A program made the position numbers and the translations under genes. A stretch of DNA of 33,337 nt from Clostridia bacterium (GTDB lineage: Bacteria > Bacillota > Clostridia > Oscillospirales > SIG627), in contig JAFXEX010000011.1 in NCBI GenBank assembly GCA_017520825.1, positions 1-33,337 on the forward strand, written 5' to 3'. The notes under the pieces are model-generated. The model worked only from the letters and a program-made list of their open reading frames with translations, made no database searches and was not told the DNA's origin. Below are positions 13,125 to 22,160 of the stretch, piece by piece (position 1 is the first letter of the stretch; each line of letters opens with the position of its first letter).

Positions 13125-14765
13125 ATGACGAGGATTAGGTTTTTACTTGTACTTCTTCTGCTTCTCTTTTCACTTTCACTTGTTTCACTGGCTAATAACG
13201 TTACCGACATTGACGTTAACGTCGTTCTTTCGGAAAACGGAGATGCTCGGGTAACGCAGGTGTGGCGAGGAAGCTTCTACGATTCCACCGAAAACTATAT
13301 AGTGATAGGAAATCTCAACGGAATTGAAATTGAAGACTTCACCGTTTCGGACGAAGCAGGGGCTTATGACAGACTGTCCTTCTGGGATATTGACGCATCA
13401 AGAAGCGAGAAGAAGGGTAAATATGGCATAGTAGAGCGCTCCGACGGAGGCTTTGAGCTTTGCTGGGGAATTGGCGACTACGGAGAGCGTGTATATACGA
13501 TCAACTACACTCTTACCGACTTCGTAGCCTCTTACCGTGACCTTGACGGCTCCAACTTTATGTACGTCAATCCCGGAATGTCTACCTTTCCCACAAGCGT
13601 TACCTTTTCTCTTTCACTTGCTGACGGAACGCCAATCAACGACAAGGTGTCTGACGTATGGGCGTTTGGCTTTAACGGAGAAGTTTGGTTTGAAAACGGT
13701 GTGATAAGGGCTGCTACCTATTCTCCATTGAAGGACGACAACTATTTCGTTGTAATGTTCTCTCTGGAAAAGGGATTAGTATCACCCTCCCGTTCCTTTG
13801 ACTACGATTTTGACGAGGTTAAGGAAAAGGCGTTTGAAGGCTCCGACTATTCCGACGACAGTGAAGGAATGTGGATATTCTTCGCAGTTGTGGGGGTTGC
13901 TCTTGCAGTAATTATAGCAGGAATAGCATACGGCATTGCCGTTAAGAAGGAGCGTAAAAAATTCACCGACTCTACCGATTACTTCAGAGATACACCGAAT
14001 GGTGGTAATCTTTCGGTGTCCTATTATCTCGCGCAGAAATTCGGAGTAGGTGGAAACGAGAGCTCAATAATCGGCGCGTCAATAATGCAAATGATGCGTG
14101 ACGGAAGCATTACTTGCGATACGGAAAAGGACGTAGGCTTTTTCGGTAAAGAAAAGGAAACCCACGAGATAAGGCTCAATTCAAGACCCGACGACGCTTG
14201 CACGGGTATGCTCTACGATATAATGATAGCTGCAGCAGGTCAGGACGGCGTATTGCAGGAAAAGGAGCTTGAAAAATACTGTGGAAAGCACCATAAAGCG
14301 CTTCGCTCCTACATAGACTCCGTAAAGGAGGGTGGCGAGACCTCCTTCTGTGTTTTGCCCGGCTTTAAAGCAGGTATTTCCAACAGAATAAAGGACCTGT
14401 CCGATAATGGCAGGGAACAGCTTGCCGAGGTGGTTGGACTTAAAAAGTATCTTGAGGAGTTTTCCCTTATCGACGAGAGGGGAGTTCAGGAGATTGAAAT
14501 ATGGCAGGAGTACCTGGTTTACGCTACGCTTTTCGGCATAGCCGACAAGGTGCTGGAGCAGCTTAAAAAGGTATATCCCGACTATATTCCCCAAATCGAA
14601 GAATACACAAGGCACGTCAGTATGACCGACATATACTGTCTGTCAATGTACCGTTCAATGATTTCTGCCGAGCAGCGCGCCCGTAGCGCAGGTAGTGGTG
14701 GCAGAGCCTCGTTTGGAGGTGGCGGTGGATTTTCAGGTGGTGGCTTCGGCGGTGGCTCAAGATAA
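13125..14765 (+). CDS. DUF2207 domain membrane protein
   Basis: This 546-residue protein has a signal peptide (residues 1-23, L-rich), an extracytoplasmic DUF2207 beta-rich domain (about 25-225), a transmembrane helix near 248-270 and a large cytoplasmic part with winged-helix-like character. It ends in a low-complexity tail of glycine, phenylalanine and serine, as is usual for this family. It starts 12 bases after lemA with AAGGA as ribosome site, and the two genes are a recurrent pair. The role is unknown; a link with envelope stress or maintenance has been suggested for related pairs but cannot be seen here. Confidence 0.88.
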   Translation: MTRIRFLLVLLLLLFSLSLVSLANNVTDIDVNVVLSENGDARVTQVWRGSFYDSTENYIVIGNLNGIEIEDFTVSDEAGAYDRLSFWDIDASRSEKKGKYGIVERSDGGFELCWGIGDYGERVYTINYTLTDFVASYRDLDGSNFMYVNPGMSTFPTSVTFSLSLADGTPINDKVSDVWAFGFNGEVWFENGVIRAATYSPLKDDNYFVVMFSLEKGLVSPSRSFDYDFDEVKEKAFEGSDYSDDSEGMWIFFAVVGVALAVIIAGIAYGIAVKKERKKFTDSTDYFRDTPNGGNLSVSYYLAQKFGVGGNESSIIGASIMQMMRDGSITCDTEKDVGFFGKEKETHEIRLNSRPDDACTGMLYDIMIAAAGQDGVLQEKELEKYCGKHHKALRSYIDSVKEGGETSFCVLPGFKAGISNRIKDLSDNGREQLAEVVGLKKYLEEFSLIDERGVQEIEIWQEYLVYATLFGIADKVLEQLKKVYPDYIPQIEEYTRHVSMTDIYCLSMYRSMISAEQRARSAGSGGRASFGGGGGFSGGGFGGGSR

Positions 14766-14773
14766 AGTTTTCG

Positions 14774-14803
14774 GTATAAATTCAGGGCTTTTCTCTCATA
14801 ATA
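14774..14803 (+). promoter_or_regulatory. Possible sigma-G-type (forespore) promoter
   Basis: GTATA (14774-14778), 18 bases, CATAATA (14797-14803). This fits the Bacillus subtilis sigma-G consensus as I know it (GHATR, about 18 bases, CATnHTA) at every position. It is 30 bases upstream of a 55-residue gene. Short motifs occur by chance, so it is only suggestive. Confidence 0.35.
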
Positions 14804-14833
14804 ATAACACCAATATCTGAGAGGAGAAAGCAA

Positions 14834-15001
14834 ATGAAAAATACTGTAAAAATACTTGAAGGACTTGCCATCGGTATGATAGTCGGAGGTACGGCAGGTG
14901 CATTTCTCGTGTCACGCATGAGAAGTGGAGGAGACGCTAAAAAGCGTTTTACCCACGCCGTAAAATCTGCTTGTGGTTTTATCGAAGATATCTGTGGCTG
15001 A
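14834..15001 (+). CDS. Small glycine-zipper membrane protein (55 aa)
   Basis: A 55-codon gene with GAGGAG 7 bases before its ATG and a strong terminator just after its stop. Residues 9-26 form one short hydrophobic segment with GxxxG-like spacing (G-L-A-I-G-M-I-V-G-G-T-A-G-A-F). A basic stretch (S-R-M-R, then K-K-R) and a cysteine-containing C-terminus follow. It resembles the start of YtxH-like small proteins, but I cannot assign it firmly. The possible sigma-G promoter upstream would make it a sporulation-phase protein. It is clearly its own unit, sitting between DUF2207 and the convergent argH. Confidence 0.75.
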   Translation: MKNTVKILEGLAIGMIVGGTAGAFLVSRMRSGGDAKKRFTHAVKSACGFIEDICG

Positions 15002-15009
15002 TACACATA

Positions 15010-15048
15010 AAAATATGGCAGAACGGAATTTCCGTTCTGCCATATTTT
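15010..15048. terminator. Bidirectional terminator between the small gene and argH
   Basis: A 19-bp perfect inverted repeat around a single central T (AAAATATGGCAGAACGGAA and its complement). Its right arm overlaps the argH stop codon. Flanking T runs on both strands suit both converging genes. Confidence 0.9.
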
Positions 15049-16420
15049 ATTTAATAAACTGTTTCACAAATTCTATCTGCTTGTCAACCGATTCGGGACC
15101 CGTGCCACCTTGTGAAATACGCTTCTTCACGCAGGTGAAAAGATTGATTTCATCATACAAATCATTTTCAAACATATCTGAAAACTTCTTGTATTCATCA
15201 AGGGGCATATTGTCAAGCACAAGGGCGTTTTCGATGCAGAAGCGCACTATCTGACCGGTTATCTTATAGGCTTCACGGAAGGGCATACCCTTCTTCGTGA
15301 GGTAATCGGCAAGGTCGGTAGCATTTATAAAGCCCTTATTTGCAGCAGCAAGGGTATTCTCCTTCAATACGGTCATGGTTTCTATCATAGGAGCAGTTAC
15401 CTGCAGACAAACCTTAACGGTATCAAGACTGTCGAATATCGCTTCCTTGTCCTCCTGCATATCCTTGTTGTAGGCAAGGGGGATACCCTTGAGCATGGTG
15501 AGGGTTGACATAAGGTTTCCGTAAACTCTGCCCGTTTTTCCTCTCACAAGCTCTGCCATATCGGGATTTTTCTTCTGTGGCATAATGCTTGAGCCCGTGG
15601 TGTAGGAGTCGTCAAGCTCAACGAACTTGAATTCCCAGCTTGACCAGAGGATAATCTCCTCTGACAGTCTTGACAGATGAGTCATAATCAGCGAAAGTGC
15701 CGACTGAAGCTCAACGCAGAAGTCACGGTCTGAAACGCCGTCAATACTGTTGAGAGTATATCCGTCGAAATCAAGAAGCCTTGCAGTGCATTCTCTGTCG
15801 GTGTTATAGGTAGTGCCCGATAAAGCACAACTGCCGAGAGGGGAGAGATTCATTCTCTTCACTGCATCCTCAATTCTTCCAACGTCACGTATCAGCATCA
15901 TAGCATAAGCAAGTATATGATGAGCAAAGGAGATGGGCTGAGCCCTTTGAAGATGTGTGTAGCCGGGCATAATGGTATCACGGTTCTTATCAGCCTGCTG
16001 GCATATTGCCTCAACGAGTGCCTTTATAAGACCGACTACTTCAATAGCCTCGTCTCTCAGATACAGTCTGAGGTCAACTGCTACCTGGTCGTTACGGCTT
16101 CTTGCCGTGTGGAGACGCTTACCTGCGTCGCCCACTCTCGCCGTCAGCTCTGCTTCAACGAAGGAGTGAATGTCCTCTGCCTCCTGACTTATCTCCAGCT
16201 TACCCGAATCAATATCTTCAAGTATGGAGTTGAGTCCGTCAATTATAACGTCGCCCTCGCTCTTGTCAATAATGCCTTGCTTTACAAGCATCTTTGCGTG
16301 AGCAACAGAGCCGGTGATATCCTGTCTGTACATTCTTGAGTCAACGTCTATCGACGAATTGAAGCCGAACGCTATCTTGTCAAGCTCTTTTGTAAATCGT
16401 CCTGCCCAAAGCTTTTCCAT
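15047..16420 (-). CDS. argH: Argininosuccinate lyase
   Basis: This 457-residue enzyme performs the last step of arginine biosynthesis, splitting argininosuccinate into arginine and fumarate. The fumarase/aspartase signature G-S-S-I-M-P-Q-K-K-N-P-D is present, as are T-A-R-S-R-N-D-Q and H-L-Q-R-A-Q-P. Length is as expected and the protein is complete. The start M-E-K-L-W-A-G-R-F is the conserved one, with GAGG before it. It follows argG after 9 bases in the same minus-strand operon. Confidence 0.97.
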   Translation of the reverse strand: MEKLWAGRFTKELDKIAFGFNSSIDVDSRMYRQDITGSVAHAKMLVKQGIIDKSEGDVIIDGLNSILEDIDSGKLEISQEAEDIHSFVEAELTARVGDAGKRLHTARSRNDQVAVDLRLYLRDEAIEVVGLIKALVEAICQQADKNRDTIMPGYTHLQRAQPISFAHHILAYAMMLIRDVGRIEDAVKRMNLSPLGSCALSGTTYNTDRECTARLLDFDGYTLNSIDGVSDRDFCVELQSALSLIMTHLSRLSEEIILWSSWEFKFVELDDSYTTGSSIMPQKKNPDMAELVRGKTGRVYGNLMSTLTMLKGIPLAYNKDMQEDKEAIFDSLDTVKVCLQVTAPMIETMTVLKENTLAAANKGFINATDLADYLTKKGMPFREAYKITGQIVRFCIENALVLDNMPLDEYKKFSDMFENDLYDEINLFTCVKKRISQGGTGPESVDKQIEFVKQFIK

Positions 16421-16429
16421 TTTAACCTC

Positions 16430-17659
16430 TTATTTCAAGTTGTTTTTAGCCTTCATCTTTGCATAAACCTTAACGGGAAGTCCGTAAAGATTGATAAAGC
16501 CTGCTGAATCTGCCTGATTGTATACCTCGTCCTCGTCGAAGGTTGCAATTTCGGGGTCGTAAAGTGAATAGGGAGAGGTAACGCCTGCATTTATCATATT
16601 GCCCTTGTAGAGCTTAAGGGTTACGTCACCCGTAACGGTTTTCTGCGTCGTCTTTACGAAGGAGAGTATTGCTTCTGTAAGGGGAGTAAACCACTGAGCG
16701 TTGTAAACCAGCTCTGCAAGCTTCTGCGCAACCAGAGCCTTGTAGTGAGCAGTTTCCTTATCAAGAGTAATAGTTTCAAGTACCTCGTGAGCCTTGTAGA
16801 GAATTGCTCCACCGGGAGTTTCATATACGCCACGGCACTTCATACCTACAAGTCTGTTTTCAACGATGTCAAGAAGTCCGATACCGTTTGCGCCACCAAG
16901 CTCGTTAAGCTTTGTTACAAGCGCAACAGCATCCATTTCAACGCCGTCAATGGCAGTAGGAACACCCTGCTCGAAGTGAATTTTTACGTAGGTAGGCTTG
17001 TCGGGAGCCATTTCGGGTGAAACGCCCATTTCAAGGAAGCCTTCCTTGTTGTAAAGAGGCTCGTTTGCAGGATCCTCAAGGTCAAGACCCTCGTGGGAAA
17101 GGTGCCAGATGTTCTTGTCCTTGGAGTAGTTGGTTTCACGGCTTATCTTAAGAGGAACGTTGTGCGCCTCGGCATAGTCGATTTCCTCGTCACGGGACTT
17201 GATGTCCCACTCACGCCAGGGAGCAATAATAGGCATATCGGGAGCGAAAGCCTTGATTGCAAGCTCAAATCTTACCTGGTCGTTACCCTTACCGGTACAG
17301 CCGTGGCAGATTGCGTCAGCCTTTTCTGCAAGAGCAATTTCTGCAATTCTCTTCGCAATAGGGGGACGTGCGAAAGCAGTACCGAGAAGATAATCCTCGT
17401 ACTTAGCGCCTGCCTGCACAGAAGGGAATACGTAATCCTCCAGGAATTCTTTTGTAAGGTCCTCTATGTATATCTTTGAAGCACCTGTCTTTATTGCCTT
17501 TTCTTCAAGTCCTTCAAGCTCGCTTGCCTGACCAACGTTTCCTGATACGGCAATAATTTCAGGATTGTTATAGTTCTCCTTGAGCCACGGTATAATGATT
17601 GAAGTATCAAGTCCACCCGAATACGCAAGGACTACCTTTTTGATTTTTGTCTTATCCAT
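16430..17659 (-). CDS. argG: Argininosuccinate synthase
   Basis: This 409-residue cytoplasmic enzyme joins citrulline and aspartate with ATP. The P-loop [11 protein letters not shown] at residues 9-19 and [12 protein letters not shown] near 120-130 are diagnostic. The ATG at 17659 is preferred over an upstream extension because GAGGTG precedes it and the protein then begins like its relatives. It heads the argGH operon, driven by a consensus promoter with an ARG-box-like operator between promoter and start. No other arginine genes are in the window. Confidence 0.97.
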   Translation of the reverse strand: MDKTKIKKVVLAYSGGLDTSIIIPWLKENYNNPEIIAVSGNVGQASELEGLEEKAIKTGASKIYIEDLTKEFLEDYVFPSVQAGAKYEDYLLGTAFARPPIAKRIAEIALAEKADAICHGCTGKGNDQVRFELAIKAFAPDMPIIAPWREWDIKSRDEEIDYAEAHNVPLKISRETNYSKDKNIWHLSHEGLDLEDPANEPLYNKEGFLEMGVSPEMAPDKPTYVKIHFEQGVPTAIDGVEMDAVALVTKLNELGGANGIGLLDIVENRLVGMKCRGVYETPGGAILYKAHEVLETITLDKETAHYKALVAQKLAELVYNAQWFTPLTEAILSFVKTTQKTVTGDVTLKLYKGNMINAGVTSPYSLYDPEIATFDEDEVYNQADSAGFINLYGLPVKVYAKMKAKNNLK

Positions 17660-17670
17660 TTTTAACACCT

Positions 17671-17688
17671 CTGTATTTTTATTCATTG
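17671..17688 (-). promoter_or_regulatory. ARG box, probable ArgR/AhrC operator of argGH
   Basis: On the minus strand CAATGAATAAAAATACAG closely follows the Bacillus-type ARG box (ATGAATAAAAATTCA). It lies about 10-30 bases downstream of the -10 box, where a bound repressor would block transcription. A second half-like copy, TATTCATT on the plus strand, is at 17743-17750. It is exactly 63 bases (six helical turns) from the same octamer at 17680-17687. Confidence 0.65.
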
Positions 17689-17698
17689 ATTTTACATA

Positions 17699-17727
17699 AT
17701 TATACAACTCTATGCAGAAATTGTCAA
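17699..17727 (-). promoter_or_regulatory. argGH promoter
   Basis: A full consensus promoter on the minus strand: TTGACA (plus 17722-17727), 17-base spacer, TATAAT (17699-17704). The two ARG-box copies flank it. Confidence 0.85.
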
Positions 17728-17841
17728 TAGTAAAACCAAAAATATTCATTGTATTATCTCACGATATTGTGAACGTTTTTTTAACAAATCAGTGCAATTT
17801 TAACAAAAGGCAAAAAATTATAAAACATAAGTAGGTGCTTA

Positions 17842-17870
17842 TTGAAAAAATCATATTTTTATGATAGAAT
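17842..17870 (+). promoter_or_regulatory. Promoter of the LTA-synthase-like gene
   Basis: TTGAAA (17842-17847), 17-base spacer, TAGAAT (17865-17870), about 30 bases before the GTG start. Confidence 0.65.
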
Positions 17871-17900
17871 ATGTCGTAAATATATGTGGAGGTAATCTTC

Positions 17901-19793
17901 GTGGAGAAAAAGCCCTTTTTTAAAGCTTCAATAAAGCCCGACAAGGTTTTTTATATAGTATTCGCTCTGGTGTATCTCTTCGTGCTTGGGTGTGAATGTG
18001 GATTCCTGCCCTTCTCGGCTCGTGGATATTCTATAATCGCACTGTTTTTCATATTGTTTTCTCTCGTCAGATTTGAAATAAGGGAAACGCCTGTTTTTGA
18101 CCTGCTGGTTATTCTTCTGAACGCCTTTATCGTCACCATAGTCTTTCAGATTATGCTTTCTGCCGACCCGACTCTCCTCAATACTCCCACCTTGGTGGGC
18201 AATATCGCCCTCAACGCCGGCATATCCTTTTTGTTTCTGATTTTTACAAACCGCGCAAGGCTATCCGTAACCATATCCAATATTATTTTATTTGGCTTTA
18301 CATTTATAGACTATATGGTTATAAGCTTCAGAGGAAGCGAAATCAAGTTCAGTGATATATACTCTATTCGCACGGCGGCATCCGTCGTAGGACAGTATGA
18401 CGTAAAGCTTACCACAAGAGTAAATTACTCGTTGTTCGTTTTCTTTGCCATACTCTTCGTTCTGTGGGTAACGAAAATAACCCATAAATCAAAGAGAAAT
18501 CAGCTTCCCAGAATTACGGGTGTGCTTTGCCTTGGCATTTCACTCTTTACGGTTTCCTGGTGTATGAATAATTCCACCAACTATATGCAGCTTTGGGCAA
18601 CCGACGGAGTGAAATACAACGGTCTTACCTATAACTTTCTTATAGAAGCCCGTGATAGCCGTGTAGTTCCTCCCGAAAATTATTCAAAGGAGAGGGCAGA
18701 GGAAATTCTTTCCTCTCATACTGCCACACCCACGGCAGAGGAAACTCCCCACGTTATAGTCATAATGTCGGAGGCGTTTGCCGACCTTTCGGTATTGGGC
18801 GACTTTGAGGTCAGTGAAAACCCTCTTGAGTTTTACAATTCTCTTACCGAAAACTGCACCAAGGGATATGCTCTTTCGTCTGTATACGGTGGAAATACTG
18901 CAACGTCCGAATGGGAATTTCTCACGGGTAACACCCAAGCCTTTCTGCCCTACGGCTCGGTTGCCTATCAGCAGTACATAAAAAGAAAAGCCGACTCTAT
19001 CGTCGGCATAATGGAGGACAACGGCTATACCACCGTCGCTATGCACCCATATCCGTCTACCGGCTGGCGTCGCAACGTGGTGTACGACGTGTTCGGCTTT
19101 GATGAAACCTATTTTCAGGACGAGCTGTCAAAGGACGGCAAAATACGAGGGCTCGTCAGTGACCAAACCTTTTTCAAGGATATTATAAAACGCTTTGAGA
19201 ATAAAAAGGAAGGTGAAAAGCTGTTCACCTTCGCAATTACCATGCAAAACCACGGTGGTTACGAGTACGGTGGTTTTCCCTCCGAGGTTACTGTTGAGGG
19301 GGTAGATATTCTCAGCGTAAATCAGTACCTGACCTTGCTGAAAAAGAGTGACGACGCACTCCGTGAGCTTATCGGCTATTTTGAAAACACCGATGAAAAA
19401 ACCATGATAGTTTTATTCGGCGACCATTTTCCTGCCGTAAACTCCTCCTTCTACTCTCACGTAATGGGAGAGGAGGCAAATACCTATCAGGGCACTATAA
19501 AAAGATACGCAGTTCCCTTTATGATCTGGACCAACTACGATACCGAGGAAAATACGGATACCCTGACCAGTCTCAACTACCTTTCAACCCTTATGATGAA
19601 AAAGGCTGGAATTGGTCTGCCACCATATTTTTCATATCTTGATTACCTGATGGATAAAATCCCTGCAATAAGCTTCTTTGCATACTATTCCCAGGAAAAT
19701 GCAGGCGTAAAGCGTCCCTCCGAGGCAACGGGGGAGGAGCTTGAGCTGATAAACGAATATAAGACCGTTCAGTATCGGAATATGTTCGACTGA
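17901..19793 (+). CDS. LTA synthase family sulfatase (phosphoglycerol transferase type)
   Basis: This 630-residue membrane enzyme has five N-terminal transmembrane helices (about residues 10-235) and an extracellular alkaline-phosphatase-fold domain. In the catalytic domain S-E-A-F (about 288-291) holds a metal-binding glutamate, G-G-N-T-A-T-S-E-W the nucleophilic threonine (about 333), and F-G-D-H-F-P (about 505-510) the Asp-His metal pair. Family members transfer glycerol phosphate from phosphatidylglycerol to build teichoic acids or decorate glycans. The start is GTG at 17901, placed 8 bases after GGAGG; the ORF can be read to 17886 but that would include the ribosome site. The gene ends 2 bases before a convergent AraC gene with no clear terminator between. 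Confidence 0.87.
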   Translation: MEKKPFFKASIKPDKVFYIVFALVYLFVLGCECGFLPFSARGYSIIALFFILFSLVRFEIRETPVFDLLVILLNAFIVTIVFQIMLSADPTLLNTPTLVGNIALNAGISFLFLIFTNRARLSVTISNIILFGFTFIDYMVISFRGSEIKFSDIYSIRTAASVVGQYDVKLTTRVNYSLFVFFAILFVLWVTKITHKSKRNQLPRITGVLCLGISLFTVSWCMNNSTNYMQLWATDGVKYNGLTYNFLIEARDSRVVPPENYSKERAEEILSSHTATPTAEETPHVIVIMSEAFADLSVLGDFEVSENPLEFYNSLTENCTKGYALSSVYGGNTATSEWEFLTGNTQAFLPYGSVAYQQYIKRKADSIVGIMEDNGYTTVAMHPYPSTGWRRNVVYDVFGFDETYFQDELSKDGKIRGLVSDQTFFKDIIKRFENKKEGEKLFTFAITMQNHGGYEYGGFPSEVTVEGVDILSVNQYLTLLKKSDDALRELIGYFENTDEKTMIVLFGDHFPAVNSSFYSHVMGEEANTYQGTIKRYAVPFMIWTNYDTEENTDTLTSLNYLSTLMMKKAGIGLPPYFSYLDYLMDKIPAISFFAYYSQENAGVKRPSEATGEELELINEYKTVQYRNMFD

Positions 19794-19795
19794 TA

Positions 19796-20644
19796 TCAAA
19801 TTCGCTTTTCCGACTTTTCCTTAAACGCCTTCGGTGTCATATTCATATGCTTTTTATAAAGTCTGTAGAAATTTGAGTAATTGTTGAAGCCTGCCTTGTA
19901 GCAGGCTTCTTCTATGTTATTGCCACCTCTTACAAGCTCGTTGAAATATAAAAGCCGTTTGAAAATAACGTAGTCCCAAAGGGAAACTCCCACGTTTTCC
20001 CTGAAGAGCCTTGACAGATAAAATTTACTCAAATGAAACTTTCGTGAGATTTCGTCGCAGTCGGATATTTTGGCAAAGCTCTTGTTCAGATAGTCAAGCA
20101 CCTTTTTCACCGTTGCGTTGTGACTTTTTGCGTCCGTCGTATCGGGACTTTGAGCGTCGGCAAGGGAAAACATAAGCTCTATACACTTACAGCTTGCCAT
20201 TACGCCACTTCTCTCGTCGCTTTCCTTACTTAACCTTAATATCTCTTCAATAATCGAGTCAATGCCGTAATTTGTAACTGCCATTGCCTGAAGCTTGTTC
20301 TGACCCTTGTAAAAGGCAGAGAACAGAAGCCTTGGGTCGACGCCGAATTTTACTGCCAACTCCTTACTTACGTAAAGAGTTATTCTTTCACAGTATACCT
20401 CGGGCTCAATTTCCACGCAGTGGATTTCCTCGTCGTTGAGCAAAATAATATCGCCGTCTGCAATATCGTAACGGTCACCCTCTATTTTGATTTTTCCTAC
20501 GCATTTTTTAAAATAGGCTACAGTAAGGTTGGGGTCGTAGTGTAATACGCGCTCGTAAGCCCTTCCTATGTCGTAGCCGTCAACCGTAATTACCTTGCAA
20601 TCGTTATTCGCCTGATAGCTGATTTTAGTAAATCTTTCTTTCAT
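19796..20644 (-). CDS. AraC family transcriptional regulator next to dsdA
   Basis: This 282-residue regulator has an N-terminal cupin-like ligand domain and a C-terminal double helix-turn-helix (about 185-280) with the A-C-Y-K-A-G-F-N-N-Y-S-N-F-Y-R-L-Y recognition part. It is transcribed from a perfect TTGACA/TATAAT promoter and is divergent from the D-serine deaminase gene, so it probably controls that gene. In E. coli the dsdA activator DsdC is of the LysR family, so an AraC regulator here would be a different solution. Confidence 0.87.
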   Translation of the reverse strand: MKERFTKISYQANNDCKVITVDGYDIGRAYERVLHYDPNLTVAYFKKCVGKIKIEGDRYDIADGDIILLNDEEIHCVEIEPEVYCERITLYVSKELAVKFGVDPRLLFSAFYKGQNKLQAMAVTNYGIDSIIEEILRLSKESDERSGVMASCKCIELMFSLADAQSPDTTDAKSHNATVKKVLDYLNKSFAKISDCDEISRKFHLSKFYLSRLFRENVGVSLWDYVIFKRLLYFNELVRGGNNIEEACYKAGFNNYSNFYRLYKKHMNMTPKAFKEKSEKRI

Positions 20645-20661
20645 AATATCACCACGGCAAG

Positions 20662-20690
20662 ATTATACATCTTTTCGTCAAAATTGTCAA
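20662..20690 (-). promoter_or_regulatory. Promoter of the AraC gene next to dsdA
   Basis: A perfect consensus on the minus strand: TTGACA (plus 20685-20690), 17-base spacer, TATAAT (20662-20667). For dsdA on the plus strand only TACAAT at 20714-20719 is seen, without a good -35, which fits an activator-dependent promoter. Confidence 0.85.
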
Positions 20691-20741
20691 TTCTATTTTC
20701 TATCTTGGCGTTGTACAATTAACACAGACGGAGGAAAGATT

Positions 20742-22007
20742 ATGGATAAATTAACACTTTTAAATAATCTGATGGACAGAAACAGTACCATCAGCGATAT
20801 ATCTCACGGCAAAGAGGTTTTTTGGGAAAATCCCGAAAAATTGCCTGTCAGCGAAGCGCCTTTTCCTATATCGGACAGTGAAATAACTGCTGCCGAGGAA
20901 CGCTTTACGCGCTTTGCCCCCTTTATTGAAAGAGTGTTTCCTGAAACCGAAAGCACTCACGGCATAATTGAGTCGGAGCTTGTGCCGATTCCCAATATGC
21001 AAAAGGTTTTGTGCGCCAAAGGAAAGCTTTATCTCAAAATGGACTCTCACCTTGCCGTAGCAGGCTCCGTAAAGGCAAGAGGTGGCTTTTACGAGGTATT
21101 GAAGCACGCCGAGGACCTTGCCCTTGCCAACAATAAAATTTCCTTGACCGACAACTATGAAAAATTCGATACCGACGAAATGCGCCGTTTTTTCTCACAG
21201 TACACAGTCCAGGTAGGCTCAACGGGAAATCTTGGAATGTCTATCGGTATTATGAGCGCAGCCCTCGGCTTCAGGGCAATCGTTCATATGTCCTCCGACG
21301 CAAAGGCGTGGAAGAAAAATCTGCTTCGTCAAAGAGGAGTTAAGGTAATTGAATATACCGAGGACTACTCAAAGGCTGTGGAGGAGGGCAGAAGAAGGTC
21401 GGCGCTTGACCCCAAGAGCTATTTCGTTGACGACGAAAAATCGGTGGACCTTTTCCTTGGATACGCTGTTGCTGCAAGGCGTCTTAAGACCACCCTTCGA
21501 GAAAAGGGAATAACGGTTGACAGAAAGTACCCCCTCGTTGTATACATACCTGCAGGAGTTGGAGGCGCCCCGGGAGGCATTACCTACGGACTTACTCGCA
21601 TATTCGGTGACAGTGTAAAATGCTATTTTGCAGAGCCCGTCAACTGTCCCTCAGTTCTTCTCGGTATAGCAACGGGTATGTTTGAAAAGGCAAACGTCCG
21701 TGACTTCGGACTGTCGGGCAAAACCCACGCAGACGGCCTTGCCTGCGCTTCGCCCTCGTCATTGGTAACACGACTGATGCTTCCAATCGTTTCTGGTGTG
21801 TTCACCGTATCCGACGCCAAGCTTTACGATTATCTTCGTTTGCTTTATTCTACTGAGGGCATTGAAATAGAGCCCTCAAGCTGCGCAGCGTTTATAGGCG
21901 TGGAAAAGAATACGGTTCCCGAAAACGCCACTCAGATCGTCTGGGCGACTGGTGGCAGTATGATACCCGAGAAAATAAAAAAAGAATATCTCGAAACCTA
22001 TCTTTAA
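20742..22007 (+). CDS. dsdA: D-serine ammonia-lyase (D-serine deaminase)
   Basis: This 421-residue PLP enzyme converts D-serine to pyruvate and ammonia. The PLP lysine is in S-V-K-A-R-G-G; the phosphate loop is G-S-T-G-N-L-G-M-S-I; the M-D-S-H-L-A-V-A-G-S block before the lysine and the N-terminal helix typical of DsdA are present. It is a little shorter than the E. coli enzyme. The start has GGAGGAAAG 4 bases upstream. It would detoxify or use D-serine, which can come from cell-wall turnover or the gut. It is ended by the terminator at 22055. Confidence 0.93.
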   Translation: MDKLTLLNNLMDRNSTISDISHGKEVFWENPEKLPVSEAPFPISDSEITAAEERFTRFAPFIERVFPETESTHGIIESELVPIPNMQKVLCAKGKLYLKMDSHLAVAGSVKARGGFYEVLKHAEDLALANNKISLTDNYEKFDTDEMRRFFSQYTVQVGSTGNLGMSIGIMSAALGFRAIVHMSSDAKAWKKNLLRQRGVKVIEYTEDYSKAVEEGRRRSALDPKSYFVDDEKSVDLFLGYAVAARRLKTTLREKGITVDRKYPLVVYIPAGVGGAPGGITYGLTRIFGDSVKCYFAEPVNCPSVLLGIATGMFEKANVRDFGLSGKTHADGLACASPSSLVTRLMLPIVSGVFTVSDAKLYDYLRLLYSTEGIEIEPSSCAAFIGVEKNTVPENATQIVWATGGSMIPEKIKKEYLETYL

Positions 22008-22054
22008 AATCACAAGGAGATATAAAAAAAGTCCAGACCGTTCTCCTATGAGTC

Positions 22055-22106
22055 AGTGGCTGTAAAAAACTCGAACGGAGTTTTTTTACAGCCACTTTAT
22101 TTTTTG
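22055..22106 (+). terminator. dsdA terminator
   Basis: An 18-base arm AGTGGCTGTAAAAAACTC pairs with GAGTTTTTTTACAGCCACT (one extra T) around GAACG, then TTATTTTTTG. Between the dsdA stop and this hairpin, AGGAGA and TCTCCT (about 22015 and 22041) could form a second, weak stem. Confidence 0.88.
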
Positions 22107-22114
22107 CAATTATG

Positions 22115-22143
22115 TTGACTTTTTTCACTCATCATAATATAAT
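22115..22143 (+). promoter_or_regulatory. Promoter of the riboswitch-ribU transcript
   Basis: TTGACT (22115-22120), 17-base spacer, TATAAT (22138-22143), about 20 bases upstream of the riboswitch. Confidence 0.8.
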
Positions 22144-22160
22144 GATTAATGTAAAATTTG

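Noticed and set aside
14680..14765. Glycine-rich end of the DUF2207 gene as a sequence artefact
   Set aside because: Such tails are normal in this family and the frame ends cleanly.
17759..17772. TCACGATATTGTGA as a CRP-type operator
   Set aside because: It is imperfect, lies between two divergent promoters where short dyads are common, and CRP-type sites are not expected with confidence here.
19790..19800. Terminator between the LTA-synthase-like and AraC genes
   Set aside because: Only two bases separate the stops and no stem with T run is visible, so overlapping transcripts are likely.
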